Of a stretch of DNA of 64,000 nt, positions 11,185-22,570 are shown piece by piece. Source of the stretch: Lycium barbarum (Eukaryota; Streptophyta; Magnoliopsida; Solanales; Solanaceae); assembly GCF_019175385.1 (NCBI RefSeq), contig NC_083344.1, forward strand, positions 22,638,380-22,702,379. Reading direction: 5' to 3'. Numbering within the stretch: position 1 is the stretch's first letter; the number at the start of each line of letters is the position of its first letter. Below the pieces are notes generated by a model. The model made no database searches. It was not told the origin of the DNA and saw only the letters and a list, made by a program, of their open reading frames with translations. The translations under genes were made by a program, and so were the position numbers.

Positions 11185-13195
11185 TTTTACGACCCAACCG
11201 GAGGGCCATTACGGGCGTCCGGTGCTAACCCATCTTATCGCACTCTTATATTCACATCTAGGTGAGCCACATGTCTTACTCATAATTTATATGCATCAAT
11301 AGTGCTAATCTCGTTGGGCAACAACACAGTCATATCATCATCAAATAATGCCCATATCCATATATACAAGTCGACGAGGCTATCAAAATGATATACAAAA
11401 TATGAGCCGACAAGGCTAAGGACATCGAATCATATACAATTGTATACAAGCCTCTAAGGAGAGTATGTCACGTCATATAGGCGGGACAGGACCCCGGCTT
11501 GCCCATGGGTATGTACACAAAATAATAATACCAAAAGTTGTAGCTTCGGAATGAAGTGTAGTTTCTCTATGTAGTCCCTGAGTAAGAAGTCTATGGATCA
11601 GTCCTGTCTCCCTGTCCACCTGCGGGCATGACGCAGCGTCCACAAATAAAAGGACGTCAGTACGAATAATGTACATAGGAGTGCATGAGTATCATTGTCA
11701 TCATTGACATCATCATTTTCGTTATATTCATCCTTAGGAGATCAACAGTTATATAAAAGAGGCAATAGAATCGTGAACGTATCGAGAATCGTAAGCTTTA
11801 GAAACCTTAGAGATAGAGTCATTTGGAAAATATTATGGAGCTCGTGAAAGGATACATATAGCAAGGGAACCATGCCTTAATGAAAGAAGGGTTAGCCTTA
11901 CATACCTTTTTGTCTCCTTAACTATTTAACGTTCCCCGTCGAAGCATGAATAATCTACATTTGGAAGGATTCATATCGTGGTTAAGCCATAATGACACTC
12001 TTCACTTTAAACTAGAATAATTCATGTTCTAATGAAAATTCGGCAACAGTTCCCCTATTTTGTCAACTTCCACTATATCTCAAAAACAACTCCCAAACAT
12101 CCACAATAATATCCACAATATCATAATTAAGTATTCACATTTGATTTAGCCTTCAAAATTCATCCTTGTGTTCGACTTATGCTAGCAACTTCATACCCAT
12201 TTTAGCACATTTTCCTATAATGCTTATTCATCACCATTATCACTCTCCATAGCAATATTATGCCCATGTTATACTAAGAATCATATCTCAAGTTAGCTTA
12301 CTACTCAAAAACCTCATAAAAATTACATTTAGAACTCATTTTCAATTTTTTCCTTCTACCAAAGTTGTTCAACAAATAAACATTCTTGATAGTATGTAAT
12401 AAGTATGAAAACTAACCTTTTATCTCATAAGAATCAGCTTTGGAGCAAGCTATAAACTTATGTGAAAACCCTAGCTTCAATATCCAAAGAATTCTTGGAG
12501 TTATTAACCCTAGCAAGACCTCTAGCACATGGGTATCTTTATTCTTGCTTATTGATATTTAATCTCTCTTGGATTTGGCTTGGATTAGTTTATGGAGTGG
12601 AAGAGAGGGTTTTTGTAGAGATTTGGATCTTATTTGGTAAAATAAAATGTCCAAATGAGGTGGAGTGAAATATATAAAGTGAAACTTAAAATCCCGTCGG
12701 GCAATTCTGTGCCCATTTTGATGGGCCGTCAAAATTCCTACGGACCATCAAAATGGTCCGTAGAACTGCCCGGTCAAATATGGGTCACTGTGACCATTTG
12801 AAGCTGGGCTGTGAATTTGACGGAGTGTCAAAATTCCAGCGGGGCGTCAAAATTCCTGCGGGCCGTCAAATGGTCCGCAGAAATGTTCTGCTCAGATAGT
12901 CTATCGTAGAATGGCCATAACTTTTTACTCAGACGTCACATTGACGAGCGGTTTGTTAAGTTGGAAAGTAGACTCGATCAACTTAAATTTGGAAAAAAAC
13001 ACACCAAAACTCCTCATATTCTAGGAGATATGCCCCCCGCCATTTGGCACCAAATTTTGTCCGAAAAGTTTTGCCTAGTTTTACCAAAGCTCCTATAAAA
13101 TCCATTCCTTTTTTGTTTGATCTTAAATCCTTCCATAGCTCATTTCAAGGGTTTAAACCCCCATAACCATAATGTGGGACCATGTAATCTCATAT

Positions 13196-16105
13196 TGTCA
13201 CGACCCGACTAGGGGGCCGCAACGAGCACCCGGTGCTAGCCCACCCGGGCACCCCTTAGCTTACACTCATACTCGCATCTAGATGAGCCACATCATCAAT
13301 CATACATTTCTAAGCATCAATCATACTAGTCCCATTGGACGACAACATCTTTAATCATCATAGGCAGCTATGCCACAACAATGTACGTGGGCCGACGAGG
13401 CCAATAAAATGATATACAATATATAGGCGGGCAAGGCCAGACATAACTAACCACATACACGTGACTACGAGCCTCTAAGAGTATAGCATATCACATGAGC
13501 GGGACAGGACCCCGCTATGCCCATAATTATGTACACAAAAGAATAAGTACCCAAAAGCTATGGCTCCAAAAGAGACGGAGCTCTGCTATGCAATCTCTGA
13601 ATAAGCAATTGTGAGTCCAGTCTGTCTCCTTGTGCACCTGCGGGCATGACGCAGCGTCCACAAACAAAAGGATGTCAGTACGAAGAATGTACTGAGTATG
13701 TAAAGCATGATCAACATCAATATAGAAGCATAATAGACAACTTAGGCAGTAACATAGGAGGGGAGACAACAATATCATCATCATGGCACTTACTTGCTTT
13801 CCATAGGTATACATACATCGACATCCGTACTTAATTACTCTCATAATCATTTACATCTCATATACATAACATATTAACATATATACATACATATACATAA
13901 CTTGCCCGACCATGAAGGTTCGGTGTTTCATTCATACTTGGCCAACCAAGGCTCAAGGTCATACATACCTGGCCCTACCAAGGCATCAGGGTTATCCGTA
14001 CCATCTGCAGAGGTGTGCGCGCATTACGTAATCATATACATACTTTATACATATTCATATACATATATTCTTACCTGGCATCATAAGCTCGAGGTCATAT
14101 TAAAGCCCTTCATAGGCACACGAACATATAATAGCTCATAAGCATCTCTAGCATCATTTCTACCCTCATCGTTATCGTTACATCTATTTCATAGGCTTAC
14201 TAGCTCAGAAGGTCAATCAGTTGAAGGAATCGTAGACTTATAGAGGATTTAGACTTTTGGCGAAAGAACCATGCCTTATGAAAGAAGGGTTAGCCTTACA
14301 TACCTTTTCGCCGAACTATTCTACACTTGCACGTACTCCTTGGATGCTCACGTTTCTACCTTCATTAATGTCGTACAATCATTAGAATCGACAATTAGCA
14401 CACATGGCTAAAGCTAGAGAAAATCGGACAGCATTTCCTTTATTTATACGACATTCCTCCATATCGTACTTCAACTTCCAAACATCAACAATACATTCAC
14501 AATATCATAACAATGGCCATTAATAATCTATATTATCCACATTCTCAATTCACTTCCATTCATCCATATTCATGGTCACAACACCCAACTTCGTCCGTTC
14601 ATATACAATGTCTATTTCATGGTCTTAACATCATTTATAACACATTCATGTCATACATTATACATTCATGTCATATACATATATTCTTACCCGGCATCAT
14701 AAGTTCGGGGTCATATTAAAGCCCTTCATAGGCACATGAACATATAATAGCTCATAAGCATCTCTAGTATCATTTCTATCCTCATCGTTATCTTACATCT
14801 ATGTCATAGGCTTACTAGCTCAGAAGGTCAATCATTTGAAGGAATCGTAGACTTATAGAGGATTTAGACTTTTGGCCAAAGAACCATGCCTTATGAAAGA
14901 AGGGTTAGCCTTACATACCTTTTCGCCGAACTATTCTACACTTGCATGTACTCCTTGGATGCTCACGTTTCTACCTTCATTAAAGTCGTACTATCATTAG
15001 AATCGACAATTAACACACATGGCTAAAGCTAGAGAAAATCGGACAGCATTTCCTTTATTTATACGACATTCCTCCATATCGTAATTCAACTTCCAAACAT
15101 CAACAATACATTCACAATATCATAACAATGGCCATTAATAATCTACATTATCCACATTCTCAATTCACTTCCATTCATCCATATTCATGGTCACAACACC
15201 CAACTTCGTCCGTTCATATACAATGTCTATTTCATGGTCTTAACGTCGTTTATAACACATTCATGTCACAACACAACAACAATCATGATTCAATTCAAAC
15301 TATTTCTCAAAAACATCACTATTCATCATTCATAACCCATTTTGCTATACTCTTCTAATGACCAAGCATTTTAACCTTCAAACACCTTGAACAACATATA
15401 AATATCATGAATCTTACCTTAGATGTCGTAGGAATGAGCCTTAGTTGATAATACTCCACTTTGAGCAAAACCCTAGTTTCCCTCCATTTGGATTTCTTGA
15501 CTTTAGATGATCTTTGATGGGTTCTTACTCTTGATTCACTAGTTTTATGTTGTTGATGGCTTATAATCCTTGAAAACTTGTGTAATAAATGTAGAGAGAT
15601 GTTTTAGAGAGAAGGATAAAATGTGGAAATGATTTCATGAACTTGGCCTCTTATTTAATAACCCATCACTGATCTGTCGGGTTCATTATACGGTCCGTAT
15701 AATTGACCTTGAAATGGGTCTCTCCTTCACCCTTCACTGTGAACGTTTTACGGTCCATTATACGTTCCGTATAAATTTATAAGGTCCGTATAACTGACCG
15801 TAAAACATCACCAGCGAGCAACCTTTTCTGTGATGGTTTTACGGTCCATTATACGGTCCATAAAACATTATACGGTCCGTAAAATAAGACGTATAACCCA
15901 TCAGTCCACTGAACTTATTCTCGTCACTTCGATTGATCTCCGATCCTTATGGAACCTTCTTAACACTTGTTTAATACTTCATTAACAATCTAAGGGACGT
16001 TATAACTCCTTCCCAAAACGCCCTCAAGTCATCATTAATCCATTACTCATATTTCCACTAGTTCATTCACTTGCGTACCAACTGAAGCTTTTCTGAGGTG
16101 TAACA
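13196..16105 (-). mobile_element. Solo LTR, Tekay-like family B
   Basis: In plus-strand order it runs TGTCACGACCCGACT...GAGGTGTAACA, with perfect TSDs catat (13191-13195 and 16106-16110). It has no internal region. On the minus strand it has a U3 with ACGGTCCGTATAA palindromes (15900-15690), a TATA-like TTATTAAATAAG near 15661-15650, a donor-like TAAG|GTAAGA (15417-15416), two exon-like blocks (15052-14919 and 14437-14304, copied by an internal duplication) and a double hairpin 13709-13637. Confidence 0.9.
14056..15286. repeat. About 615-bp tandem duplication inside the family-B solo LTR
   Basis: The stretch from TATATTCTTACCTGGCATC (near 14060) is repeated from near 14676 with an offset of 615-616. 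The copies differ by scattered substitutions and a small indel, so it is older than the duplication at 1907-6196. Each copy contains the whole exon-like block and its GGTATGTAAGGC donor (minus strand), so the block itself is doubled. Confidence 0.88.
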
Positions 16106-16191
16106 CATATATCCTAAGGTAACTCCCATTTCCGCGATTAGGACAACTAATGCCTAACGAATCTCAACAGACGAAACTACGAGGTCTAACA

Positions 16192-16819
16192 CTATATTGT
16201 CGGGCAGTTTATACATATATGCATACATGATATGATGATGATTATGAAGTAAGCCAACACGCATTATCTCTTTTATAATTGACAGTCAGTTACAGGTTGT
16301 TCCTTGTTTGATGTTTCCTTTATCTCATTGACGAATTATTGTTACTTATGCCTCTCATACTCTGTACAATGTTCATACTGACGTCCGTTTTCTTTGGACG
16401 CTGTGTTCATGCCCACAGGTAGACAAGGAGGTGATCCAGACTCGTAGGAGCTATTAGCTGACTTGAGAGCACTCCATTGTTCCGGAGGTGCCTTTGATTA
16501 TTCTTTTGTATATACATGTATATTTTGGGCACGACGGGGTCCTGTCCCATCCCTATGTCTACCACTCTAGTAGAGGCTCGTAGATACGCATGTGTGGGTA
16601 GTATGGTCTCACGATGCTACTATTGTGTATGTATTATTTTGATAGCCGAAGGGCTTATGTATATAAAAGTAATAATGTTTCCAAACGAAAAATGATTTTT
16701 CTATGATTTGAGTATATAATTAATGAATGTACGCTTAATGAGTATGATGAGTAGTAGGATGAGTGGTGCTCGGTGGTTAGCCCCGGGTACCCGTCACGGC
16801 CCCTAGTCGGGTCGTGAAA
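16192..16819 (+). mobile_element. P1 5' LTR, downstream part
   Basis: This matches 36147-36780 of the P1 3' LTR: TTTATACATATATGCATAC, the double hairpin 16348-16419, the GCACGACGGGGTCC segment, and the terminal GTCACGGCCCCTAGTCGGGTCGTGA hairpin. The expected final CA is AA (16818-16819). The upstream part is separated by M1. ctata at 16192-16196 is the M1 target-site copy. Confidence 0.88.
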
Positions 16820-16823
16820 AAAG

Positions 16824-16980
16824 TGGTATCAGAGCGGTTCAGTCCTAGGAAGTGTCTACAAGCTGTGTCTAGTAGAGTCTTACTTATGGTGTGTTGCGCG
16901 CCACACTAATAAACACGAGGCTACAGGGAATTTAGGAAAAATGACCATCTTTCATCTTAATAGATCGTGCGATAGAGCTG
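16824..16980 (+). promoter_or_regulatory. P1 PBS (initiator tRNA-Met type) and leader
   Basis: TGGTATCAGAGCGGTTCA starts at 16824, four bases after the LTR end. It is the standard plant LTR-retrotransposon PBS that pairs with the 3' end of initiator tRNA-Met. The leader carries CTAGTAGAGTCTT and the palindrome ATCGTGCGAT at 16964-16973. The TTTCAG that precedes gag in M2 and P4 is TTTCAT here, so the acceptor-like AG is lost. Confidence 0.93.
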
Positions 16981-17025
16981 TATTATAAGATTTTGTCCTC
17001 TTAATAGTGTGCTATGATTTCATAA

Positions 17026-18178
17026 ATGCCGCCAAAGGGAAAAGTTACAGCCGCCCAAAAAGGCAAGACTACGATGAAAAAGCGAGTAGAAAGGGAGCCG
17101 CCAATGAACGTAGAAGAGGGTGAATCACATAATGAGGCCCCATCTAATACTTCCTCCACCCCGCCTAATGTAAAAGAACAAGGAGGAGTTTCAGCTCCAG
17201 TTCCTCCACCGGCCGCTTCAGGTCAACAAGTGACCGAGCCCATCCATCAATTGACACAATTAGTTGTCGCCCAGGCACAACGGTAGAATGCTGGTCTGAG
17301 TGATAGGGCAGCTGGTACCAGAGCTCGTGATTTTATGAGTTTGAATCCTCCGGAGTTTTTCGGGTCAAATCCAGATGAAGAACTGCAAGGTTTTGTTGAT
17401 GAGATACTGAGAACATTGAGGATTATTCATGCCTCTGAAACTAAATCTGTGGAGTTGGCATCTTATAGACTCCGAGATGTGGCGGTATTGTGGTACAATA
17501 ATTGGCTAGCATTAAGAAAAGAAAATGCGCCTCCTCCTGCGTGGCAAGAATTTGTAGTTCATCCGCCATTATTTGCCACCCGAGGTCCGCCGAGCTACAG
17601 CGGATAGGTTCTTAAATCTAAAGCAAGGAAATATGAGTGTCCGGGAATATAACTTTCAGTTTAATTCATTGGCTAGATATGCCCCGACTATGGTGGCCGA
17701 TATGGGAGATAGGGTACATAGGTTTGTGAGTGGCTTAGGGCCACATTTATTTAAGGATTGTTTGACGGCTTTGTTGCAAGATGGGATGGATATTTCCCGA
17801 ATACAAGCCCATGCCCAGAATTTGGAAGGACAACAATCTCCGCAAAGGGGTGATCGTGATATCGATAGAAGGCAAAGCAAGAGGGCCAGATCTATGGGGG
17901 CAGGCAGTTATTATAGAGGAGGATCAAGGCAGACACATTGTAGACACTCAGGCCAGTCGGTGACTAGTGCACCTCCACGATTTACGGGTAGGAGATTTGA
18001 TCGCTCCTTTCGTTCAGGACAGTGTCAGAGTTCGAGGGCCTCAGATTCTCAGTTTTGGGGAGATTATAGCCAGTAGAGACCCCCAGTACTGCAATGCAGC
18101 CAGTGCGGTAGATTGCATTCCGGACAGTGTCGCCATGGTTAAGATGCTTGCTATGCCTGCGGCCAGGTTGGGCACATG
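17026..18178 (+). pseudogene. P1 gag, broken
   Basis: It starts MPPKGKVTAAQKGKT, the same start as M2 and P4 gag. A TAG at 17284-17286 interrupts a Q/R stretch. The Retrotrans_gag core follows (MSLNPPEFFGSNPDEE, LASYRLRDVAVLWY). A small deletion near 17555 shifts the frame inside EFVDAFIRHY; the frame resumes at LPPEVRRATADRFLNLKQG, then LARYAPTMVADMGDRVHRFVSG, a basic linker (SKRARSMGAGSYYRGG), a stop at 18074-18076 and another stop before the knuckle. The knuckle reads CYACGQVGHMMRDY: the last Cys of CX2CX4HX4C is Tyr, as in M2 but not in M1. A nucleocapsid role is known for the family; this copy is dead. Confidence 0.9.
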
Positions 18179-18582
18179 ATGCGAGATTACCCGTCGATGA
18201 GTGGTAGAGTTGGGGTTCAGCCCACAGGATCAGTGGCAGGTTCATCTTCAGTGCGCCCAGTAGGGCAGACTCCCAAGATTCCAGCAGGTCGAGGTAGAGG
18301 CAGAGGGGAAGAATCTACTTCAGGTGCCACTCATCCCCGTGTGTATGCTTTAGCTGGACGACAGGATCTCAAGTCCTCCCCGGATGTGGTTACAGGTACA
18401 TTATCCATATTTTCCCACGACGTATATGCAATGATAGATACGGGTTCTAGATTGTCTTATATTACTCCGTATGTTGCTTGTTGTATTGGGGTGAAACCTG
18501 AGCCAATTAAACCTTTTGAGGTATCTACTCCGGTTGGTGATCCCGTGATAGCTAGACAAGTGTATAAAAATTGTGTACTTGT
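18179..18582 (+). pseudogene. P1 protease, 5' part
   Basis: A Gly/Arg-rich linker is followed by [10 protein letters not shown] and the aspartic protease core AMIDTGSRLSYITPY, with an intact D-T-G triplet. The frame is cut at NCVLV by M2 (TSD cttgt at 18578-18582). It continues at 28506 with VIAIARPKADL and then MLDFDVIMCMDWLAS. In the family this protease releases Gag and the Pol enzymes from the polyprotein. Confidence 0.88.
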
Positions 18583-20947
18583 TGTCACGACCTAGCTAGG
18601 GGCCGTGACGGGTACCCGGGGCTAGCCACCAAGCACCACTCGTTCTGCTACTCACCTTACCCATTTAATGCTCTTTTATCAATTCATGCTTAGGACATAA
18701 GAAAATCATCTTTTCATTTGAGAACATAAAAATACTTTTATATACATAAGCCTCTCGGCCATCAAAATAATATATACATATACATAAAAGCCTCTCGTGA
18801 GACTATCTACCCACACTGCGCATCTACGAGCCTCTACTGACATACTATACATATAGGTGGAACAAGACTCCACCATGCCCAAAATATACATATACCAAGA
18901 GAATAATCATGAGCACCTCCGGACAATGGAGTGCTCGCAATCAGCTGGCAGCTACTAAGAATCAGGATCGAGCTCACCTCCCTGTCTACCTGTGGGCATG
19001 AACACAGCGTCCAAAGAAAATGGACGTCAGTACGAATATTGTACTGAGTATGAGAGGCATGAAAAATAATAATACATCAACGAAACAAGGGAGGCATCAA
19101 GTATGGAGCAACTGTACTTGACTAGGAATTACATGAAAAGTAATGCATGCTGACTTACTTTTAAGCTTATCATCATCTCAGGTATGCATATCATATATAT
19201 ATAAATTGTCCGACCATATAGGTGCGGTGTGATAATCAGTAACATTAGCCCGCGTCTAGGCCTCCCACATCCGGGGTACCATCTCATGCCGCCCACTAGT
19301 GGTGTTTGCCCATGACAACTGGCCATGGTGTATAAGCTGCCCGCCTTAATGGTGACTGCCCGGCCAACTAGGCGCGGTGTAATATCATCATAACATGCTC
19401 ATTATAATATTCTCATTATAATATGCTCATCATACCATATGCATAAAGACTCTAAGACAACCATACTTTATCGAGGTGACGTAAGGTCGTGAACCCTCGA
19501 TTTCATTATAAACATTTATCAACATTCTGCCTCACCTTGAAGGGATTTGTACATAAGGTGAGTGTATACAACGAACGACATCATTTACTTTATGAGAACG
19601 TCATATCATATCTCTTGACTCATGTAGCTATTCATGATCTTAGGCTCTTGGCTTTCCGGACTATAGGAGGATCACGGAACGGAAGAAAAATCATATCATG
19701 GGATTCATGCCATAGAAAGAAAAGGTCTAGCCTCACATACCTTTGGCGTTTAACTGAACTATCGCTCGCTTGCTCCCCTTCGATAGCGTGTTTCTCCCTT
19801 CAAAAGAGAATTTGCATTTATATTAGTTAATCGACTATAAGAACGCGTTACTAACTCTAGGGAAAATTTGGGCGGCACTTCCTTTGTTTATACTACTTTT
19901 ACCCTATTTCATGTCAACTTCCAACACCCACAACAACAATTACAATATAGCAATCAACAATCATCATTCATATACAAGGGCCACGATCCACCATTTCTCT
20001 TCATTTTTCTCACATTTATGGTTATAGTTCGTTATCGCATTTTCTCATATATAATGCTTATTTCCTGGTCTAAACATCATTTACAACATATTCATAACCA
20101 TGGCACATCAACGTTTATGCTTCCATTCGACTACCATTCAATTATGACACTATTCTCGCATTCAAGACCCATTTTCCATGTCTTCCTACAATTCAAGCAT
20201 CTTAGCTTTCCAATACCTTAAACAACATGATAAACTCACGAAACTTACCTTGGATCGTGGTGGAACAATCCTAGAGTGGTGTTCTTCCTTTAGCACTAAA
20301 ACCCTACTTCACCTCTTTTGGAACTTCTTGGTTTGGATGAACTCCACTTGAGTTTCACACACTTTGTTTCATGGATTTAATGTGGTTGATCTTGATCTCC
20401 CTTTGATTCTCTTAAATTCTTGTGGATGAAGTATTTTGGATTACTCTAGAGAGTTCTTAAACCGTGTAGGTGAGAAATGAAATAAAATGAGCTTAGGGTC
20501 CCTATTTAATAACTCAAAATCTGATTTTTAATGAACAGCAGTCGGGGTGTACAGTGGTTGTAATCCCCACTTTACGGGTCGTATACTGGTTTACGGTCTG
20601 TCCTCCACGATCGTATTTAAGCATATCAAAACTAGAAAGGTAGGCTGAAGATCATGGCAGTTTACGACTCAGTTTACGGGCCGTATTTCAATTTACGGTC
20701 CGTATTCCAAGTCGTGTTTAACCATTTGATGCATTTGACAGAAAGTTGAAATTATGGAATGTTGAAGGACGATGGCACTTTACGGGCTGTATTCCATTTT
20801 ACGACCTATGGACTGAAATGAAATTCTGCAACTTTCTTATTTCCAAAGTTCATAAATAGTCATCCCTTACTTAGTGAAACATCGCACACTCATGCTCTTC
20901 GTTGGTCTATTCAGTGTTGGCTCACGAAAAATTTCCGAGGTGTAACA
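18583..20947 (-). mobile_element. M2 3' LTR
   Basis: The LTR is 2365 bp. On the minus strand it runs from TGTTACACCTCGG (20947) to GGTCGTGACA (18583). Its U3 carries TTTACGG(G/T)CCGTA-type palindromes (20800-20560). A TATTAAATAGGG box near 20516-20500 precedes the inferred transcript start. The donor-like CCAAG|GTAAGT is at 20248-20247, the exon-like block at 19881-19741, a CGCGTC-CCGGG GC block near 19250-19280, and the double hairpin at 19061-18991. The U5 end folds as GTCACGGCCCC-loop-GGTCGTGAC. Confidence 0.93.
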
Positions 20948-20985
20948 CTCTTCCCCCCTTTTTGGAACATTCGTCCTCGAATGTT
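20948..20985 (-). promoter_or_regulatory. M2 polypurine tract and adjacent hairpin
   Basis: On the minus strand AAAAAGGGGGGAAGAG abuts the 3' LTR, the expected plus-strand primer (PPT). Just upstream is a perfect 8-bp stem with a 4-base loop, AACATTCG-TCCT-CGAATGTT (20966-20985). The same stem-loop lies next to the PPT of element D (45755-45774). Confidence 0.9.
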
Positions 20986-21151
20986 AAACACTCGGAATTC
21001 TACGAAAATTTCGCCAGACTTTTCCCTATAATTTGATACTACCAACTTGTCACAACAACCCATAATATCATCGCCTCACAGTGATACATCATAATATTAG
21101 CATATCCGTGGCCACACATGACCAAAAACAAAACAATAAAGCGTACATACC

Positions 21152-22570
21152 TCATATCGTCGGCGGGTCATCTTGGTTCTCTCCCGGGGGTTGGAATAAG
21201 TGTGGGTACTTGGACTTCATGCTCTCTTCTGCTTCCCACGTCATTTCTTCCCGGTTATCATTTCGCCATAAGACTTTGACTGAAACTAGCTCTTTATTTC
21301 GGACTCTCCGCACCTGCCTATCTAAAATAGCAATAGGCACCTCTTCATAGGTAAGCCGTTCTGTCACTTGCACATCATCTATCGGGACAATCTTGGTGGG
21401 GTCTCCAATACACTTGCGGAGCATCGAAACGTGGAAAACTGGGTGGACTGATTCAAGCTCCGAAGGCAAATCCAATTCATAGGCTACCTGACCCACCTTG
21501 CGGATGATTTTGTAGGGTCCAATGTATCTGGGACTTAGCTTCCCTTTTTTTACCAAATCTCATCACCCCTTTCATTGGCGACACTTTCAAGAACACCCAA
21601 TCACCGGCTTGAAATTCCAAGTCTCGTCGGCGGTTGTCTGCATAGGACTTTTGGCGACTTTGGGCTGTCAACAACCGATCTTGGATCACCTTGACTTTTT
21701 CTATTGCTTGTTGGATCAATTCAGGGCCCACTAGTTGTGCTTCTCCTATTTCGAACCATCCAATGGGAGATCTACATTTCCTCCCATATAAAGCTTCATA
21801 TGGAGCCATTTGAATACTGGAATTATAGCTGTTGTTATATGCAATTTCAATAAGGGGTAAGTGGTCATCCCAGCTACCACCGAAATCCAACACACATGCC
21901 CGTAGCATATCTTCTAAGGTTTGCATAGTACGCTCGGCCTGCCCATCAGTTTGCGGATGAAATATCGTGCTAAACTTCACTTTCGTGCCTAAACCTTCTT
22001 GAAAAGACTTCCAGAACATAGCTGTAAACTGTGCTCCTCTATCTGTGATAATAGATAATGGGATTCCATGGAGTCGCACAATTTCTTTGAGATACACCTT
22101 GCATAGTCTTCCGCTGAGTACGTAGTCTTGACTGGAAGAAAATGGGCTGCTTTCGTCAGCCTATCCACGATCACCCATATAGAGTCATACCTGCACCGGG
22201 AACGGGGTAATCCCACGATGAAATCCATGTTGTTCACTTCCCATTTCCAAGTAGGGATTTCCATCGCTTGCAATAAGCGTCCCGGCTTCTGGTGTTCAGC
22301 TTTTACCTGTTGGCAATTTGGACATTTTGTCACGAATTCTGCTATGTCCCTTTTTATGCCACCCCACCAGTACATCATCTTGAGATCATGATACATTTTG
22401 GTTGCACCTGGGTGAATAGAATATCGAGAGCAATGTGCTTCTTTTAGAATTCGTCGGCGCAAATCCGCCACATTCGGCACACATAACCTGCCTCGGTACC
22501 TAAGAATTCCATCCATAGAAACTTCAAACAGAGACTTCTCTTTCCCATGAGATGTGTCTCTATAACGACA
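21152..22570 (-). pseudogene. M2 integrase with GPY/F module and chromodomain-like tail
   Basis: The minus strand shows ISMDGILRYRGRLCVP, the HHCC zinc-binding domain (HCSRYSIHPGATKMYHDL, CPNCQQVK), then the DDE core: MDFIVGLP (first Asp), IITDRGAQFTA (second Asp) and HPQTDGQAERT (Glu). A frameshift falls between the first and second Asp (near 22090) and another near 21550. The C-terminus has RYIGPYKIIRKVG (GPY/F) and VKVLWRNDNREEMTWEAEE...YPHLF, a chromodomain-like tail typical of Tekay/Del chromoviruses and thought to steer integration into heterochromatin. The stop follows PPTI at 21152. Catalytic residues are present, but the frames are broken. Confidence 0.9.

Larger units (their letters stand above)
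1..16191 (-). mobile_element. M1: Ty3/gypsy Tekay-like element, left part off window
   Basis: This is a minus-strand LTR retrotransposon whose pol continues past the left edge. Reading the minus strand from the right, it has a 5' LTR (16191 down to 11185), PBS (11180-11169), leader, gag (10979-9862) and PR-RT (1516-1). Two LTR insertions break it (1517-9856 and 13196-16105). Its right boundary ends in TAACA and is followed by ctata. At the same place the intact partner LTR of P1 reads ctatatgg (near 36147), so M1 entered the 5' LTR of P1. The left boundary and second TSD are outside the window. The clade call comes from the Tekay/Del-like Gag and Pol motifs shared with M2 and P1; the M1 chromodomain itself is not visible here. 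Confidence 0.85.
11185..16191 (-). mobile_element. M1 5' LTR, interrupted by solo LTR
   Basis: The LTR is in two pieces (11185-13195 and 16111-16191), separated by the solo LTR at 13196-16105. It starts TGTTAGACCTCG on the minus strand at 16191 and ends ...CGTAAA at 11185, with the terminal TGACA mutated. In element order: a U3 with pairs of GACGGnCCGTC-like palindromes (12690-12890), a TATA-like TTTATATATTTC near 12678-12667, a donor-like AAAG|GTTAGT (12416-12415), an exon-like block 12054-11906 and a double hairpin 11689-11621. Confidence 0.82.

Noticed and set aside
12462..12668. Small host gene near 12.5 kb
   Set aside because: It lies antisense to the exon-1-like part of the M1 LTR, with no domain and no support beyond an open frame.
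16824..16841. tRNA gene fragment
   Set aside because: The sequence complements a tRNA 3' end only over the primer length and directly follows an LTR, so it is a PBS.
19489..19830. 113-codon frame and its neighbours at 19868-20221 and 27406-27759 as genes
   Set aside because: They lie antisense inside the M2 LTRs, differ between LTR copies without coding constraint, and match no domain.
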